Positions 34,062 through 42,444 of a stretch of DNA of 64,000 nt are shown here, piece by piece. The DNA is from an uncultured Clostridia bacterium (GTDB taxonomy: Bacteria > Bacillota > Clostridia > Peptostreptococcales > Anaerovoracaceae). A program made the translations under genes and the position numbers. The DNA is taken from contig CAKQQT010000017.1 in assembly GCA_934271235.1 (NCBI GenBank), forward strand, positions 1 to 64,000, in the 5' to 3' direction. Numbering within the stretch: position 1 is the first letter of the stretch; every line of letters starts with the position of its first letter. Under the pieces are notes generated by a model. The model made no database searches and was not told the DNA's origin. It saw only the letters and a list, made by a program, of their open reading frames with translations.

Positions 34062-34313
34062 TTATTCCGTCACCTCCCATGGCCAAGGTCCCTGTGTCCA
34101 GGTCCATCCGTTCTCGGCGTTCACATCGAAGAGCGTCAGCGGACCGTAGGCAGACGCGTATTGATCGCGGTACTGACGGTAGAGCTGCTGGTTTTCCCGG
34201 TAATAGTCCAGAGCCAGACGGCTGCCCGGGTGGGAGTCCAGAAACAGGGCGGTATCATAAAGCGCGAAACCGATCTCGTCGATCTTTTGCAGAAGTTCGC
34301 TGCGGTTCATCAT
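34062..34313 (-). CDS. cotJB: Spore coat protein CotJB
   Basis: An 83-residue protein with the CotJB pattern LLQKIDEIGFALYDTALFLDSHP near the start and the C-terminal WTWTQGPWPWE. It overlaps the end of cotJA by 4 nt and precedes cotJC by 1 nt, so the three are translationally coupled. AAAGGAGG lies upstream of the double ATG. Confidence 0.93.
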   Translation of the reverse strand: MMNRSELLQKIDEIGFALYDTALFLDSHPGSRLALDYYRENQQLYRQYRDQYASAYGPLTLFDVNAENGWTWTQGPWPWEVTE

Positions 34314-34678
34314 CTGCGCCCTCCTTTCGCTCGTTCACTGAGAATGGTACGGCCTTCAAACGGAAGGTCCAGTTCCGGAAAGATCGTTCCGCGCAGAAGT
34401 CCCTGCTCCGCGGAATAAACGGTCTTCCACTGCTGCATCGGAGTATAAGTCATCGCCAACGGCAAGCTGCCCAGGTACATGGCATCGAAACCGCGTGCGT
34501 CCGGCTGCTCCTGTCCGCCGGAGCCGGTACCGCTGCCGGTATGATTTCCGTTTGCGCTGCCGCCGGAGCCGGTGCTTCCGCCGTTTGCAGGCGGCATCTG
34601 CGGACGGGAAGGGGGCATCCACTCGCCGCCGCATCCGCCGCCGAGTGTGATCGGCATGCCGATATAAGGATCTGTCAT
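34310..34678 (-). CDS. cotJA: Spore coat-associated protein CotJA
   Basis: A 122-residue protein. The C-terminal half has the CotJA motif YTPMQQWKTVYSAEQGLLRG followed by TIFPELDLPF. The middle is a Gly/Ser/Asn-rich stretch. I start it at the ATG at 34678 because AAAGGGG lies about 11 nt upstream; an ATG seven codons earlier overlaps that site and has none of its own. First gene of cotJABC. Confidence 0.87.
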   Translation of the reverse strand: MTDPYIGMPITLGGGCGGEWMPPSRPQMPPANGGSTGSGGSANGNHTGSGTGSGGQEQPDARGFDAMYLGSLPLAMTYTPMQQWKTVYSAEQGLLRGTIFPELDLPFEGRTILSERAKGGRR

Positions 34679-34713
34679 CAAATTAAAATCCCCTTTCATA
34701 AAAAGTATAGTTT

Positions 34714-34721
34714 ACAGTATG
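34714..34721 (-). promoter_or_regulatory. Candidate sigma-E -10 element of cotJABC
   Basis: Reading leftward, CATACTGT resembles the mother-cell sigma-E -10 box (CATACAAT type), 35 nt before the cotJA start. cotJ operons are sigma-E dependent in Bacillus; the -35 region here is poor, so this is tentative. Confidence 0.35.
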
Positions 34722-34877
34722 CAGCGGACAAAAAATGTGTGAGGGGTCTTGCAATCGGACCTTCGGGAGATTATGATAGAACTGCGGAAACATTTTGAAG
34801 TTTTTTTGCGAAAAACACAAAGATTAACAGCAATTTAACAATTAATAGGTATATGATATTAGCAGAAGGAGATCTTT

Positions 34878-36047
34878 ATGAAAAAGAAGCCGGAGACGTC
34901 ATCCGTGACCAAAAGAAAGCCAGACGCACCGTCCCGTACCGATCTGCTGCATGCGCATCGGCGGGATACGTTGTTTTCCATCTTCGTATTTACGGTAACG
35001 ACCATCGTTTGTTTTTTCTTTAATAAGATGGCGTCAGACCCAACTTTAAACATCGCAATGCTTTACACACTGGGCGTGTTCATCATCGCCCGCTATACGG
35101 AGGGGTACCTGTATGGGGTACTGTTTGCAGTCACCAGTGTTCTGAGTGTAAACTTTTTCTTTACCTATCCGTATCAGGATTTTAATTTTTCGCTGGAAGG
35201 ATACCAGGTCACGTTCCTGGGCATGCTTCTGATCGGCATTGTCACTTCGGTCATGAGCACCAACATGAAAGAGCAGCAGCGCCAGCTCGCAGAGCAGGAA
35301 AAAGCCCTCTTGGAGGCACAGAAAGAAAAGATGCGCGTAAATCTGCTCCGAGCCGTTTCCCATGACCTCCGCACGCCGCTGACCGGGATCATCGGCAACA
35401 GCAGTTCTTATCTGGAAATGGGGGACAAACTGTCGGAAGCAGAAAAGCGGGAATTGATCGAATCCGTCGAAAACGATGCCAATTGGCTTTTGAACATGGT
35501 TGAGAATCTCCTGTCGGTAACACGGATCGACAATGAGACCGCAAAGGTGAGCAAGTCGCTGGAGGCAGTGGACGAAGTCGCGTCTGCTGCGGTCATCCGC
35601 TTTAAAAAGCGGTTCCCGGACGCGGTCGTGCATGTCAAGGTTCCCGACGAACTGATCATGGTCATGATGGATGCGATGCTGATCCAGCAGGTGATCCTGA
35701 ACATCCTGCAGAACGCGCAGCTTCATGCCAAAAGTACAAAACCGCTGGATCTTTATATTGATGAGGATGAGGACTATGTCTATTTCCATATCCGTGACTA
35801 TGGCGTAGGCATAGACGAAAAGCGTGTTCCGACCATCTTTGACGGCGGCGCATATCATTCCGAGGACGGAGAAACGGACGGATACAAGGGAATGGGTATC
35901 GGTCTGTCGATCTGCAAAACAATCATTACAGCGCATGACGGAACTATCACTGCAAAAAATCATTCAGAAGGCGTAGAATTCTGCTTCTCGCTGCCGAAGG
36001 ACAAGGAGGACGAACATGTATCAGAAAATATCGGTGTTGATCATTGA
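34878..36047 (+). CDS. Sensor histidine kinase with DUF4118 membrane domain (short KdpD-like)
   Basis: A 389-residue kinase. Four transmembrane helices (about residues 33-130) form the DUF4118 domain of KdpD, with a short coiled coil to the kinase. The H-box is LRAVSHDLRTPLTG, the N-box is NILQNAQLHAKS and the G-boxes are RDYGVGID and GMGIGLSICK. Unlike full KdpD it lacks the N-terminal KdpD and Usp domains. No kdpFABC genes are nearby, so its signal may not be potassium. Its 3' end overlaps the response regulator by 32 nt. Confidence 0.9.
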   Translation: MKKKPETSSVTKRKPDAPSRTDLLHAHRRDTLFSIFVFTVTTIVCFFFNKMASDPTLNIAMLYTLGVFIIARYTEGYLYGVLFAVTSVLSVNFFFTYPYQDFNFSLEGYQVTFLGMLLIGIVTSVMSTNMKEQQRQLAEQEKALLEAQKEKMRVNLLRAVSHDLRTPLTGIIGNSSSYLEMGDKLSEAEKRELIESVENDANWLLNMVENLLSVTRIDNETAKVSKSLEAVDEVASAAVIRFKKRFPDAVVHVKVPDELIMVMMDAMLIQQVILNILQNAQLHAKSTKPLDLYIDEDEDYVYFHIRDYGVGIDEKRVPTIFDGGAYHSEDGETDGYKGMGIGLSICKTIITAHDGTITAKNHSEGVEFCFSLPKDKEDEHVSENIGVDH

Positions 36048-36723
36048 AGACGAAAAAAGTATCTGCGATTTTATCGGCAAAACGCTGGATTCACACGAGT
36101 ATAAGGTTACGGCCGCCAACAACGGCAAAGACGGACTGGCGCTGATCACCTCATCGCTGCCGGATCTGGTCCTGCTTGACCTGGGACTGCCGGACATGGA
36201 TGGGATGGACATCATCCGCAAGACCCGAGAATGGTCCAGCCTGCCGATCATCGTGATCTCCGCGCGAACACAGGAGCGAGAAAAAGTGCAGGCTCTGGAT
36301 GCCGGCGCGGACGATTACATAACCAAGCCGTTCGGCACGTTCGAACTGCTGGCGCGGATCCGCACCGCGATCCGCCACAACAACAAGCTCAGCGACGATT
36401 CCCAGAACGCCAACCGTCCGTACTCCGCAGACGGCCTGACCATTGACTTTGAAAGACGTCTGGTGACCCTGCACGGGCAGGAGATCCATCTGACGCGGGT
36501 GGAATACAAGATCGTCTCTCTGCTCGCCAAAAATTCCGGCAAGGTCATGACCTACGATACGCTGATCGATCAGGTCTGGGGTCCGTATGCCGATGACAAC
36601 AACCGGATCCTGCGCGTGAACATGGCGAACATCCGCCGTAAGATCGAGGAAAATCCGGGCGAACCGAAGTATATCTTCACGGAGCTGGGCGTCGGTTACC
36701 GCATGTTGGAGGACGGCAACTAA
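36016..36723 (+). CDS. OmpR-family response regulator (KdpE-like)
   Basis: A 235-residue regulator with an N-terminal receiver (Asp pair in IEDEKS, phospho-acceptor Asp in LVLLDLGLPDMDG near residue 54, Lys in ITKPFGTFEL) and a C-terminal winged helix (HLTRVEYKIVSLLAKNSGKVMT, WGPYADDNNRILRVNMANIRRKIE). The KdpE-type DNA-binding segment is clear. It overlaps its kinase gene, so they are co-translated. Target genes are not evident in the window. Confidence 0.92.
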   Translation: MYQKISVLIIEDEKSICDFIGKTLDSHEYKVTAANNGKDGLALITSSLPDLVLLDLGLPDMDGMDIIRKTREWSSLPIIVISARTQEREKVQALDAGADDYITKPFGTFELLARIRTAIRHNNKLSDDSQNANRPYSADGLTIDFERRLVTLHGQEIHLTRVEYKIVSLLAKNSGKVMTYDTLIDQVWGPYADDNNRILRVNMANIRRKIEENPGEPKYIFTELGVGYRMLEDGN

Positions 36724-36781
36724 TCCGTCGGAACGTCGGAAAACGCGCCGAACGTGCGTGGAACAAACCCGTAAAACCAAA

Positions 36782-36810
36782 TTGCTATTTCCTGCCGGGT
36801 GTGCTATGAT
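36782..36810 (+). promoter_or_regulatory. Candidate promoter of aroE-aroK
   Basis: TTGCTA and TATGAT with a 17-bp spacer; the -10 box lies in the loop of the overlapping terminator. Confidence 0.45.
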
Positions 36811-36836
36811 AAACCCATATCACATCCGGCTTTTTT
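36794..36836 (+). terminator. Terminator after the response regulator gene
   Basis: GCCGGGTGTG pairs with CACATCCGGC (one G-T wobble), followed by six T. Confidence 0.75.
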
Positions 36837-36857
36837 CGTGCCGGAAAGGAGAGAGAC

Positions 36858-38138
36858 ATGACAGAGCAGACTTACCAAAAAGACCAGAACGAACAAAAAG
36901 AAAAAAGACCTTACGGACTCCTCGGCAAGACCCTGAAGCACAGTTTCAGCCCGCAGCTGCACGCCGCCATCGGCGCGCTGCTCAAAGAGCCGTATCCGTA
37001 CGTCCTGTTTGAAAAGCAGCCGGAAGAACTGGAAGCGTTCCTGCGCGGCGATTCATGGGCCGGACTGAATGTGACGATCCCCTATAAAGAAGCCGTGATC
37101 CCATATTGTGACGAACTGTCCGAGGAAGCGGCGGCCATCGGGGCCGTCAACACGATCATCCGCGACGGTGACCGTCTGATCGGGCATAATACGGATTACG
37201 CCGGCTTTCGGAGCTTGCTCTGCAAAAATGAGGTACCGGTACGGGGCGCGAACTGCCTGGTGCTCGGCAGCGGCGGCGCGTCTAAGACCGTGCAGTGCGT
37301 GCTGCGGGACTTGGGCGCGGCGAAGGTCACGGTCGTCAGCCGCAGCGGCGCGGTGAATTACGAAAATGTTTCACAGCAGCAGGATGCGGAGATCTTGGTC
37401 AACACGACGCCGATCGGCATGTATCCGAACAACGGAAACGCGCCGCTCTATCCGGGCAGCTTCACGGATCTGAAGTGGGTCGTCGATGTGATCTACAACC
37501 CGCTGCGCACGAATCTTTTGTGCCAGGCCAACAAAGCGCTGATGGAAACGGCCGGCGGACTTGGAATGCTGGTCGGACAGGGCGTCGCGGCGGCGGAATA
37601 TTTTCTCGGGCGCAAGATCCCGGATACGGTCGGGCAGCAGATCGAAACCGACATGGTGCAGGAAAAGCAGAACGTCGTCCTCATCGGTATGCCGGGGGTC
37701 GGCAAGACCACGGTCGGCGCGGCGATCGCGTCGATGATGGGACGGGAACTTTACGATATCGACGAGATGATCGTCTATGAGGACGGCAGGGAGATCCCGC
37801 AGATCTTTGCCGAGGAAGGGGAAGAATACTTCCGCCAGCTGGAGCAGAAAGTCGTCCTCAGCCTTGCCAATGTTACAGGCGCGGTCATTGCCTGCGGTGG
37901 TGGCGTGGTCACGCGTGAGGAAAACTATTATGCGCTGGCGGAAAACGGCCGCTTGTTCTTTCTGAATCGCAATTTGGCGATGCTCCCGACGGACGGCAGG
38001 CCTATCAGTCAGGCAGTGCCGCTCGCAAGACTTTATCAGGTGCGGCTTCCGCTGTACCGGAGCTGGTGCGACGCCGAGCTGACGATCACCGGTATGAGTC
38101 CGGAAGAAGCCGCTCGTCATATCATAGATATGCTGTAA
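36858..38138 (+). CDS. Bifunctional shikimate dehydrogenase-shikimate kinase (AroE-AroK fusion)
   Basis: A 426-residue fusion of two successive steps of the shikimate pathway. Residues about 10-265 are AroE: LKHSFSPQLHAA (substrate Ser pair), NVTIPYKEAV with the catalytic Lys, NTDYAGF with the catalytic Asp, and VLGSGGASKTVQCVL for NADP. Residues about 270-426 are shikimate kinase: Walker A GMPGVGKTTVG, DIDEMI for shikimate and ACGGGVV. The junction is short. It has an AAAGGAG site and probably its own promoter. Confidence 0.93.
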   Translation: MTEQTYQKDQNEQKEKRPYGLLGKTLKHSFSPQLHAAIGALLKEPYPYVLFEKQPEELEAFLRGDSWAGLNVTIPYKEAVIPYCDELSEEAAAIGAVNTIIRDGDRLIGHNTDYAGFRSLLCKNEVPVRGANCLVLGSGGASKTVQCVLRDLGAAKVTVVSRSGAVNYENVSQQQDAEILVNTTPIGMYPNNGNAPLYPGSFTDLKWVVDVIYNPLRTNLLCQANKALMETAGGLGMLVGQGVAAAEYFLGRKIPDTVGQQIETDMVQEKQNVVLIGMPGVGKTTVGAAIASMMGRELYDIDEMIVYEDGREIPQIFAEEGEEYFRQLEQKVVLSLANVTGAVIACGGGVVTREENYYALAENGRLFFLNRNLAMLPTDGRPISQAVPLARLYQVRLPLYRSWCDAELTITGMSPEEAARHIIDML

Positions 38139-38183
38139 GCGGCGCCCGCGTGTGCCCGCGGTACGTTCACACCCTGCAAGCGA

Positions 38184-38270
38184 GTGCGCCCCGCCGCGCC
38201 GCAAACTTGTGCATCCCTTGTGCGCCCCGCCGCGCCGCAAACTTGTGCATCCCTTGTGCGCCCGCGCCGC
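38184..38270. repeat. 36-bp GC-rich tandem repeat (two copies plus part of a third)
   Basis: Unit 1 (38184-38219) and unit 2 (38220-38255) are identical 36-bp sequences beginning GTGCGCCCCGCCGCGCCGC. A third copy begins at 38256 and diverges after about 15 bp. Located in the gap after aroE-aroK. No gene is seen here. Confidence 0.85.
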
Positions 38271-38329
38271 ATTCACACGCAGCAAACGCGCGCAGCCCGC
38301 CGCGTCTGCGCCGCGATAAGCGATCGATC

Positions 38330-38515
38330 TGCGCAGCACGCTGCAGAGTACCGCTCGTTAGGTCCTCGCCCTGTATGATCGCACCAAGTCGCTCACCGTA
38401 CTTTGGACATTTTGCAAAAACGGTGCAAAATGTCAGCAAAGTACGTCGCTCGCTCGTTTGGGCGATCATGGACAGTTCTGCGGAATCACTCACGGTACTT
38501 GCAGCGTGCTGCGCA
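38330..38515. repeat. Large imperfect palindrome (186 bp)
   Basis: Nested inverted repeats. The outer arms TGCGCAGCACGCTGCA with an AGTACCG end (38330-38353) match 38493-38515 with one inserted base. The middle arms ATGATCGC (38375-38382) and GCGATCAT (38462-38469) are perfect. The core GTACTTTG+GACATTTTGCA pairs with TGCAAAATGTC+CAAAGTAC (38398-38444), with a 2-nt bulge and a 7-nt loop. The RNA or single-stranded DNA would fold into one long cruciform. It lies between the ends of the convergent aroEK and gerQ-like genes. Possible MITE-like or intergenic repeat element. Confidence 0.8.
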
Positions 38516-38528
38516 TGTTATGTTTTGC

Positions 38529-39479
38529 TTATCTGCCGCCGTTCGTAAACGGAGTGCCCGGAAATACCGGGTCATTGAAATAGACGTACACATATTTGAC
38601 GCTGTACAGATCGACGATGGCGATATTGCCGTTGCTGATGTCCTGCAGGAGCAGATAATTGTTGCCGACACCGACGAGGAAACCGTAGCGATCCTGTATG
38701 CCGTTGGAACCGATCAGCTGCTCGACGCGCATGGCGCGGCCGATCTGTGTGCGCAGGAAGCCGTTCATGTACTGCGCAGAATCATAGTCGATGCTCTGTT
38801 CGTATTCCGGCGGCACCAGCGGATTGCTCGGCACGCCGAAGCGCGGGCTCTGCTGCCCGGTATGCGCAAGGGGGTTGACATAATCGGTCATGTGCTGGAA
38901 AATCAGCGGGATCGAGGCGGTGCTCGACTGGAACGTCGTATTCCAATCGGAGTATGTAGGCGCGGTGCTGCCCTGCATGTTCATATGGCTTTGCATGCCC
39001 GCGTTGCCTTGCGTATACGCATTGCTCTGCGGCATGTTCGTAGTTCCTTGCGTATATGCACCGCCTTGCATACCTGCATTGGCCTGCGGACGCAGGCATA
39101 CGCCGTTCTCGTTTACGGAGCTGTTCTGCGTTTGCGGCATCGCAGCGGCAGGGACTGCGTCTGCCTGCATCGCTTCGGCTGCGATCTGCTGCGGCGGGAC
39201 CGGGGCAGAAACCGGAACTGCCGTTTCGGGTGCCGTGTCCGCCGATGCGGCATTTACCGGCGCCGCGTTTGCGGAGACCGCGCTCGAAACATCCGCAGTT
39301 TTTTCCTCTGAAGTACCTCTTTGCGAAACCGCAGCCTCCGCGGAAACGGAGACGGCTTCTTTTGTATTTTCCTCCGAAACCGAAACTCGCATATCTTCCA
39401 ATTCGATCTTATCTCCGATCTGTACCTGACCTCTGCGGATCATCCTTGGTGTGATCACGCTGCCGCTGCATGGTGCCAT
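38529..39479 (-). CDS. GerQ-like spore coat protein
   Basis: A 316-residue protein. The N-terminal 45 residues (start MAPCSGSVITPRMIRRGQ) are followed by a long Ala/Pro/Val/Thr-rich region with repeats of the YTQG and NAGMQ type. The C-terminal 90 residues have the GerQ pattern: NGFLRTQIGRAMRVEQLIG, then DRYGFLVGVGNNYLLLQDI and VDLYSVKYVYVYF. In Bacillus GerQ is a coat protein needed to place CwlJ; here the cwlJ-like gene lies 17 nt upstream. The start at 39479 follows AGGAGG by 6 nt; an earlier in-frame ATG lacks a site. Confidence 0.72.
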   Translation of the reverse strand: MAPCSGSVITPRMIRRGQVQIGDKIELEDMRVSVSEENTKEAVSVSAEAAVSQRGTSEEKTADVSSAVSANAAPVNAASADTAPETAVPVSAPVPPQQIAAEAMQADAVPAAAMPQTQNSSVNENGVCLRPQANAGMQGGAYTQGTTNMPQSNAYTQGNAGMQSHMNMQGSTAPTYSDWNTTFQSSTASIPLIFQHMTDYVNPLAHTGQQSPRFGVPSNPLVPPEYEQSIDYDSAQYMNGFLRTQIGRAMRVEQLIGSNGIQDRYGFLVGVGNNYLLLQDISNGNIAIVDLYSVKYVYVYFNDPVFPGTPFTNGGR

Positions 39480-39496
39480 AAAAAACCTCCTATTTT

Positions 39497-39802
39497 TTAA
39501 GTATCGGCGTACCGTTCTGTCGGTATGTAAAAACAATGATTGCCGACGCGGTTGTGGATCACGCCGACTCTTGTCGGAAAGTAGGTCGGACAGCTGTCGC
39601 TGTACGGGTTGAAAAAGAACAGCGATTCATCCACGCCTGCCAGCCGGCCGCCGTCCAGCGCCCAGTCCACGATGTCGTAGTGTTCCTGCGTGGGCGTCAT
39701 ATTGTAGACATTCTGCGCGTTGTACCGGCCGCCGACCGTTTCCTGCATGCAGACAAACTGCCCGGTGTAGCGGTCGACCATAATATTGTGATAAGTTCCA
39801 TT
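39497..39802 (-). pseudogene. CwlJ/SleB-like spore cortex hydrolase, C-terminal part, cut off by the mobile element
   Basis: Only the C-terminal part of a Hydrolase_2 (SleB/CwlJ) domain is present: MTPTQEHYDIVDWALDGG, LFFFNPYSDSCP and RVGVIHNRVGNHCFY match the end of that domain. The reading frame stays open upstream to 39802 and then meets a stop (39803-39805), exactly where the sequence turns into mobile-element DNA. The N-terminal part with the catalytic Glu is missing and should lie at the far end of the element. The ATG at 39781 would give a 94-residue product but is internal to the domain. It would have been co-transcribed with the gerQ-like gene. Confidence 0.75.
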
Positions 39803-39829
39803 TCAAGAAACAAAAATGGGACTTTTTTT
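39793..39829 (+). terminator. Hairpin with T-run at the element's left end
   Basis: AAGTTCCATTT (39793-39803) pairs with AAATGGGACTT (39814-39824, one wobble), followed by five T. In the circular form it would stop transcripts coming from the element's right end before the rep gene. Confidence 0.65.
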
Positions 39830-39858
39830 GTTGGACAAGACAAAGGTGGAGGAAAGTG

Positions 39859-40716
39859 ATGGCAGTATTTAGAATTGAAAAAAATAGAAATTATACAACA
39901 ATGAGCAACTATCATCTACGAGACCGGAGACTATCTTTAAAAGCAAAGGGATTGTTATCGCTGATTTTAAGCCTGCCGGATGGATGGGATTATAGTGTAA
40001 GAGGATTAGCAGCAATCTGTAAGGAAAGTCCGGATGGAATCGCTACTCCATTAAAGGAATTAGAAAAGTACGGATATCTCTTTAGAGAGCAAACCAGAGA
40101 AAGCAACGGACGGATGGGGAAGGTCGAGTATGTTATATTTGAGCAGCCTCAAGAACCTTTACCGAAACGGGAAACACCGTGTACGGAAAAGCCGTACACG
40201 GTAAAACCGGATACGGCAATACCGATATCGGAGCAACCGCGTACGGTAACACCCGCACAAATAAAGAAAGAAGAAGAAAATACTGAAAAAGAAAATACTG
40301 AGATAAACAATTATCTATCCAATCAATCAACGAAACAGAAAGATGCGGATAGGATGAAGATGGAAAGGGATTTATTTAAGAATCGGATTAAGAAAAATAT
40401 CAGTTATGAAATACTGTCCGCGAATCCGGCGGTCGCAAATGAAGTGGACGAGCTGGTTGAATTAATGACAGACACCGTTTGTAGTAATGAGCCGTTTGTC
40501 CGTATTGCGGGGAAAGAAATTCCGACCGCAGTTGTAGAAGAACGATTCTTGCGAATAGAGGAAGACCATATTATTTATGTCATCGACAGTTTGCGAAAAG
40601 TTTCGGCAAAGATACATAACATACGGCAATATCTGCTCACCGCGCTATACAATGCACCGGTAACAATCAGTAATTATTACACGGTTGAAGTTCAACACGA
40701 TATGAGAGGAGGGTGA
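39859..40716 (+). CDS. Replication initiator-like protein (helix-turn-helix, DUF6017-type)
   Basis: A 285-residue protein found at the start of Tn1549-like elements. The N-terminal winged helix (RRLSLKAKGLLSLILSLPDGWDYSV, then GLAAICKESPDGIATPLKELEKYGYL) resembles plasmid replication initiators of the RepA-N type. A low-complexity linker of Pro/Thr-rich repeats (EKPYTVKPDTAIP) spans residues 100-130. The C-terminal 130 residues match the domain that accompanies it in such elements. The start at 39859 follows GGAGGA. It probably allows autonomous replication of the excised circle (inference). Confidence 0.8.
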   Translation: MAVFRIEKNRNYTTMSNYHLRDRRLSLKAKGLLSLILSLPDGWDYSVRGLAAICKESPDGIATPLKELEKYGYLFREQTRESNGRMGKVEYVIFEQPQEPLPKRETPCTEKPYTVKPDTAIPISEQPRTVTPAQIKKEEENTEKENTEINNYLSNQSTKQKDADRMKMERDLFKNRIKKNISYEILSANPAVANEVDELVELMTDTVCSNEPFVRIAGKEIPTAVVEERFLRIEEDHIIYVIDSLRKVSAKIHNIRQYLLTALYNAPVTISNYYTVEVQHDMRGG

Positions 40717-40718
40717 AT

Positions 40719-41546
40719 ATGAAAAAAACAAAAGTAATCGCAATTGTAAATCAAAAAGGTGGCGTCGGGAAGACAACAACCGCATTGAACTTAGGAGCAG
40801 GGCTTTCCAGACAGGGGAAAAAGGTTTTGCTCATCGACGCGGACCCGCAGGGTGATCTGACGGTTAGTCTGGGGTATCACGATGCGGAACAGTATGAATG
40901 GACCCTTGCTGCCATTATGGAACACATTATGGATGAAAAGTCGTTTTTACCGGATCAAGGGATTTTACATCACAAAGAGGGGATAAATCTGGTGCCTGCG
41001 AATCTGGAACTGTCTGCAATGGAGATGCGGCTTGTCAATGTCATGAACCGAGAAAAAATCCTGAAAGAGTATGTCGATTCGATCCGAGAAAACTACGACT
41101 ACGTACTGATCGACTGCATGCCGTCTTTAGGTATGATCACAGTCAATGCGCTGGCAGCGGCAGACAGCGTTCTGATACCGGTTCAGGCACACTATCTTCC
41201 CGTAAAGGGTATGGTGCAGCTCTTGCAGACGATCAGCCGGATCAAAAAGTATATCAATCCGGGGCTGGAAATCGAGGGCATCCTGATGACCTTGCTTGAC
41301 CGGCGGACAAACTTTGCGGCGGAGATTTCCAAAACGGTGCGAGAAAATTACGGCGGCATGTGCAGGATCTTCAAGACGGAGATCCCGGTGGCAGTCAAGG
41401 CCGCGGAAACCAGCGCGATGGGGGAGAGCATCTTTTGCTATGACGAAAAGAGCGCAGCAGCCAAGGCATATATGCAGCTTACAAAGGAGGTGATAGAGCA
41501 TGGCAAAAAACAAAAGACCCGAGATTACATTGCCGAAGCTCGATGA
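40719..41546 (+). CDS. parA: ParA-family partition ATPase
   Basis: A 275-residue ParA/Soj-type ATPase with the deviant Walker A KGGVGKTT (residues 12-19), Walker A' DADPQGDLT and Walker B VLIDCMPS. The start ATG at 40719 follows AGGAGGG by 5 nt. It overlaps parB by 47 nt. It partitions or stabilises the circular form of the element. Confidence 0.93.
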   Translation: MKKTKVIAIVNQKGGVGKTTTALNLGAGLSRQGKKVLLIDADPQGDLTVSLGYHDAEQYEWTLAAIMEHIMDEKSFLPDQGILHHKEGINLVPANLELSAMEMRLVNVMNREKILKEYVDSIRENYDYVLIDCMPSLGMITVNALAAADSVLIPVQAHYLPVKGMVQLLQTISRIKKYINPGLEIEGILMTLLDRRTNFAAEISKTVRENYGGMCRIFKTEIPVAVKAAETSAMGESIFCYDEKSAAAKAYMQLTKEVIEHGKKQKTRDYIAEAR

Positions 41547-42444
41547 ACTGTTTTCGAGTCAGGAATCAAGAGAGGAAGAACGTTTAAGTAAAATCCGAGA
41601 CATCCCATTGGAGCTGATCGACGACTTTCCGGATCATCCGTTCAAAGTAAAAGACGACGAGGATATGATGCACCTAGTCGAAAGCGTTCTGGATCATGGG
41701 GTTTTGGTTCCGGCAATTCTGCGCGCGAAAGAGGATGGAAGATATGAGCTGATTGCAGGGCATAGACGAAAGAGAGCCTGCCAGCTTGCAGGACTTGAAA
41801 CTTTGCGGGCTGAAATTGTGGAGCTGGACCGTGATGCAGCCACCATCTATATGGTAGACAGCAATCTGCAGCGGACAACGATTCTTCCAAGCGAAAAGGC
41901 TTTTTCCTATAAGATGCGATTAGAGGCGATGAAACGACAAGGAAAACGAAGAGATTTAACTTCGGACCCAGTGGGACCGAAGTTGAGGTCTAATGAAATG
42001 CTTGCCAACGAGGTTGAAGATAGTACGACACAAATTAAGCGCTACATCCGCCTGACGGAGTTGATCCCTGCGATTCTGGAAATGGTCGACGACGGAAAGA
42101 TCGCTTTGCGTCCTGCCGTTGAGATCTCCTATCTGCCGGAAGAACTGCAGCAAAGTCTCCTCGAGTGCATGGAGCAGGAAGCCTGCACGCCATCCCATGC
42201 GCAAACTGTGCGAATGCGTAAACTTCACGAGAACGGCAGGTTAACGGAAGAATCCCTTTATGCGATCTTAAGCGAAGAAAAGCCGAATCAGAAAGAAAAA
42301 GTTGTGATCCGGGAAGACCGTATTGCTAATCTGATCCCAAAAGCAATCCCCATGGGAAAAAGAGAAGAGTATATTATCAAAGCACTTACCTATTATGCAA
42401 AATACAGAGAAAGGAATCGAGCAGATGAAAAAAACAGCAGATAA
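41500..42444 (+). CDS. parB: ParB-family partition protein
   Basis: A 314-residue ParB protein. The N-terminal CTP-binding ParB/Srx domain contains ELIAGHRRKRAC (the GxxR patch) and VDSNLQRTTILPSEKAFSY. The central helix-turn-helix is near residues 165-185 (MLANEVEDSTTQIKRYI). The start lies inside parA behind AAGGAGGTGATAGAGC. It works with ParA. Confidence 0.92.
   Translation: MAKNKRPEITLPKLDELFSSQESREEERLSKIRDIPLELIDDFPDHPFKVKDDEDMMHLVESVLDHGVLVPAILRAKEDGRYELIAGHRRKRACQLAGLETLRAEIVELDRDAATIYMVDSNLQRTTILPSEKAFSYKMRLEAMKRQGKRRDLTSDPVGPKLRSNEMLANEVEDSTTQIKRYIRLTELIPAILEMVDDGKIALRPAVEISYLPEELQQSLLECMEQEACTPSHAQTVRMRKLHENGRLTEESLYAILSEEKPNQKEKVVIREDRIANLIPKAIPMGKREEYIIKALTYYAKYRERNRADEKNSR

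Noticed and set aside
38167..38493. A minus-strand open frame of 108 codons through the tandem repeats and palindrome
   Set aside because: It is made of repeat translation and palindrome arms and has no ribosome binding site; best explained as accidental.
39497..39781. A complete 94-residue cell-wall hydrolase gene starting at the ATG at 39781
   Set aside because: The frame remains open upstream and the product lacks the N-terminal catalytic part of the Hydrolase_2 domain; it is a truncated gene.
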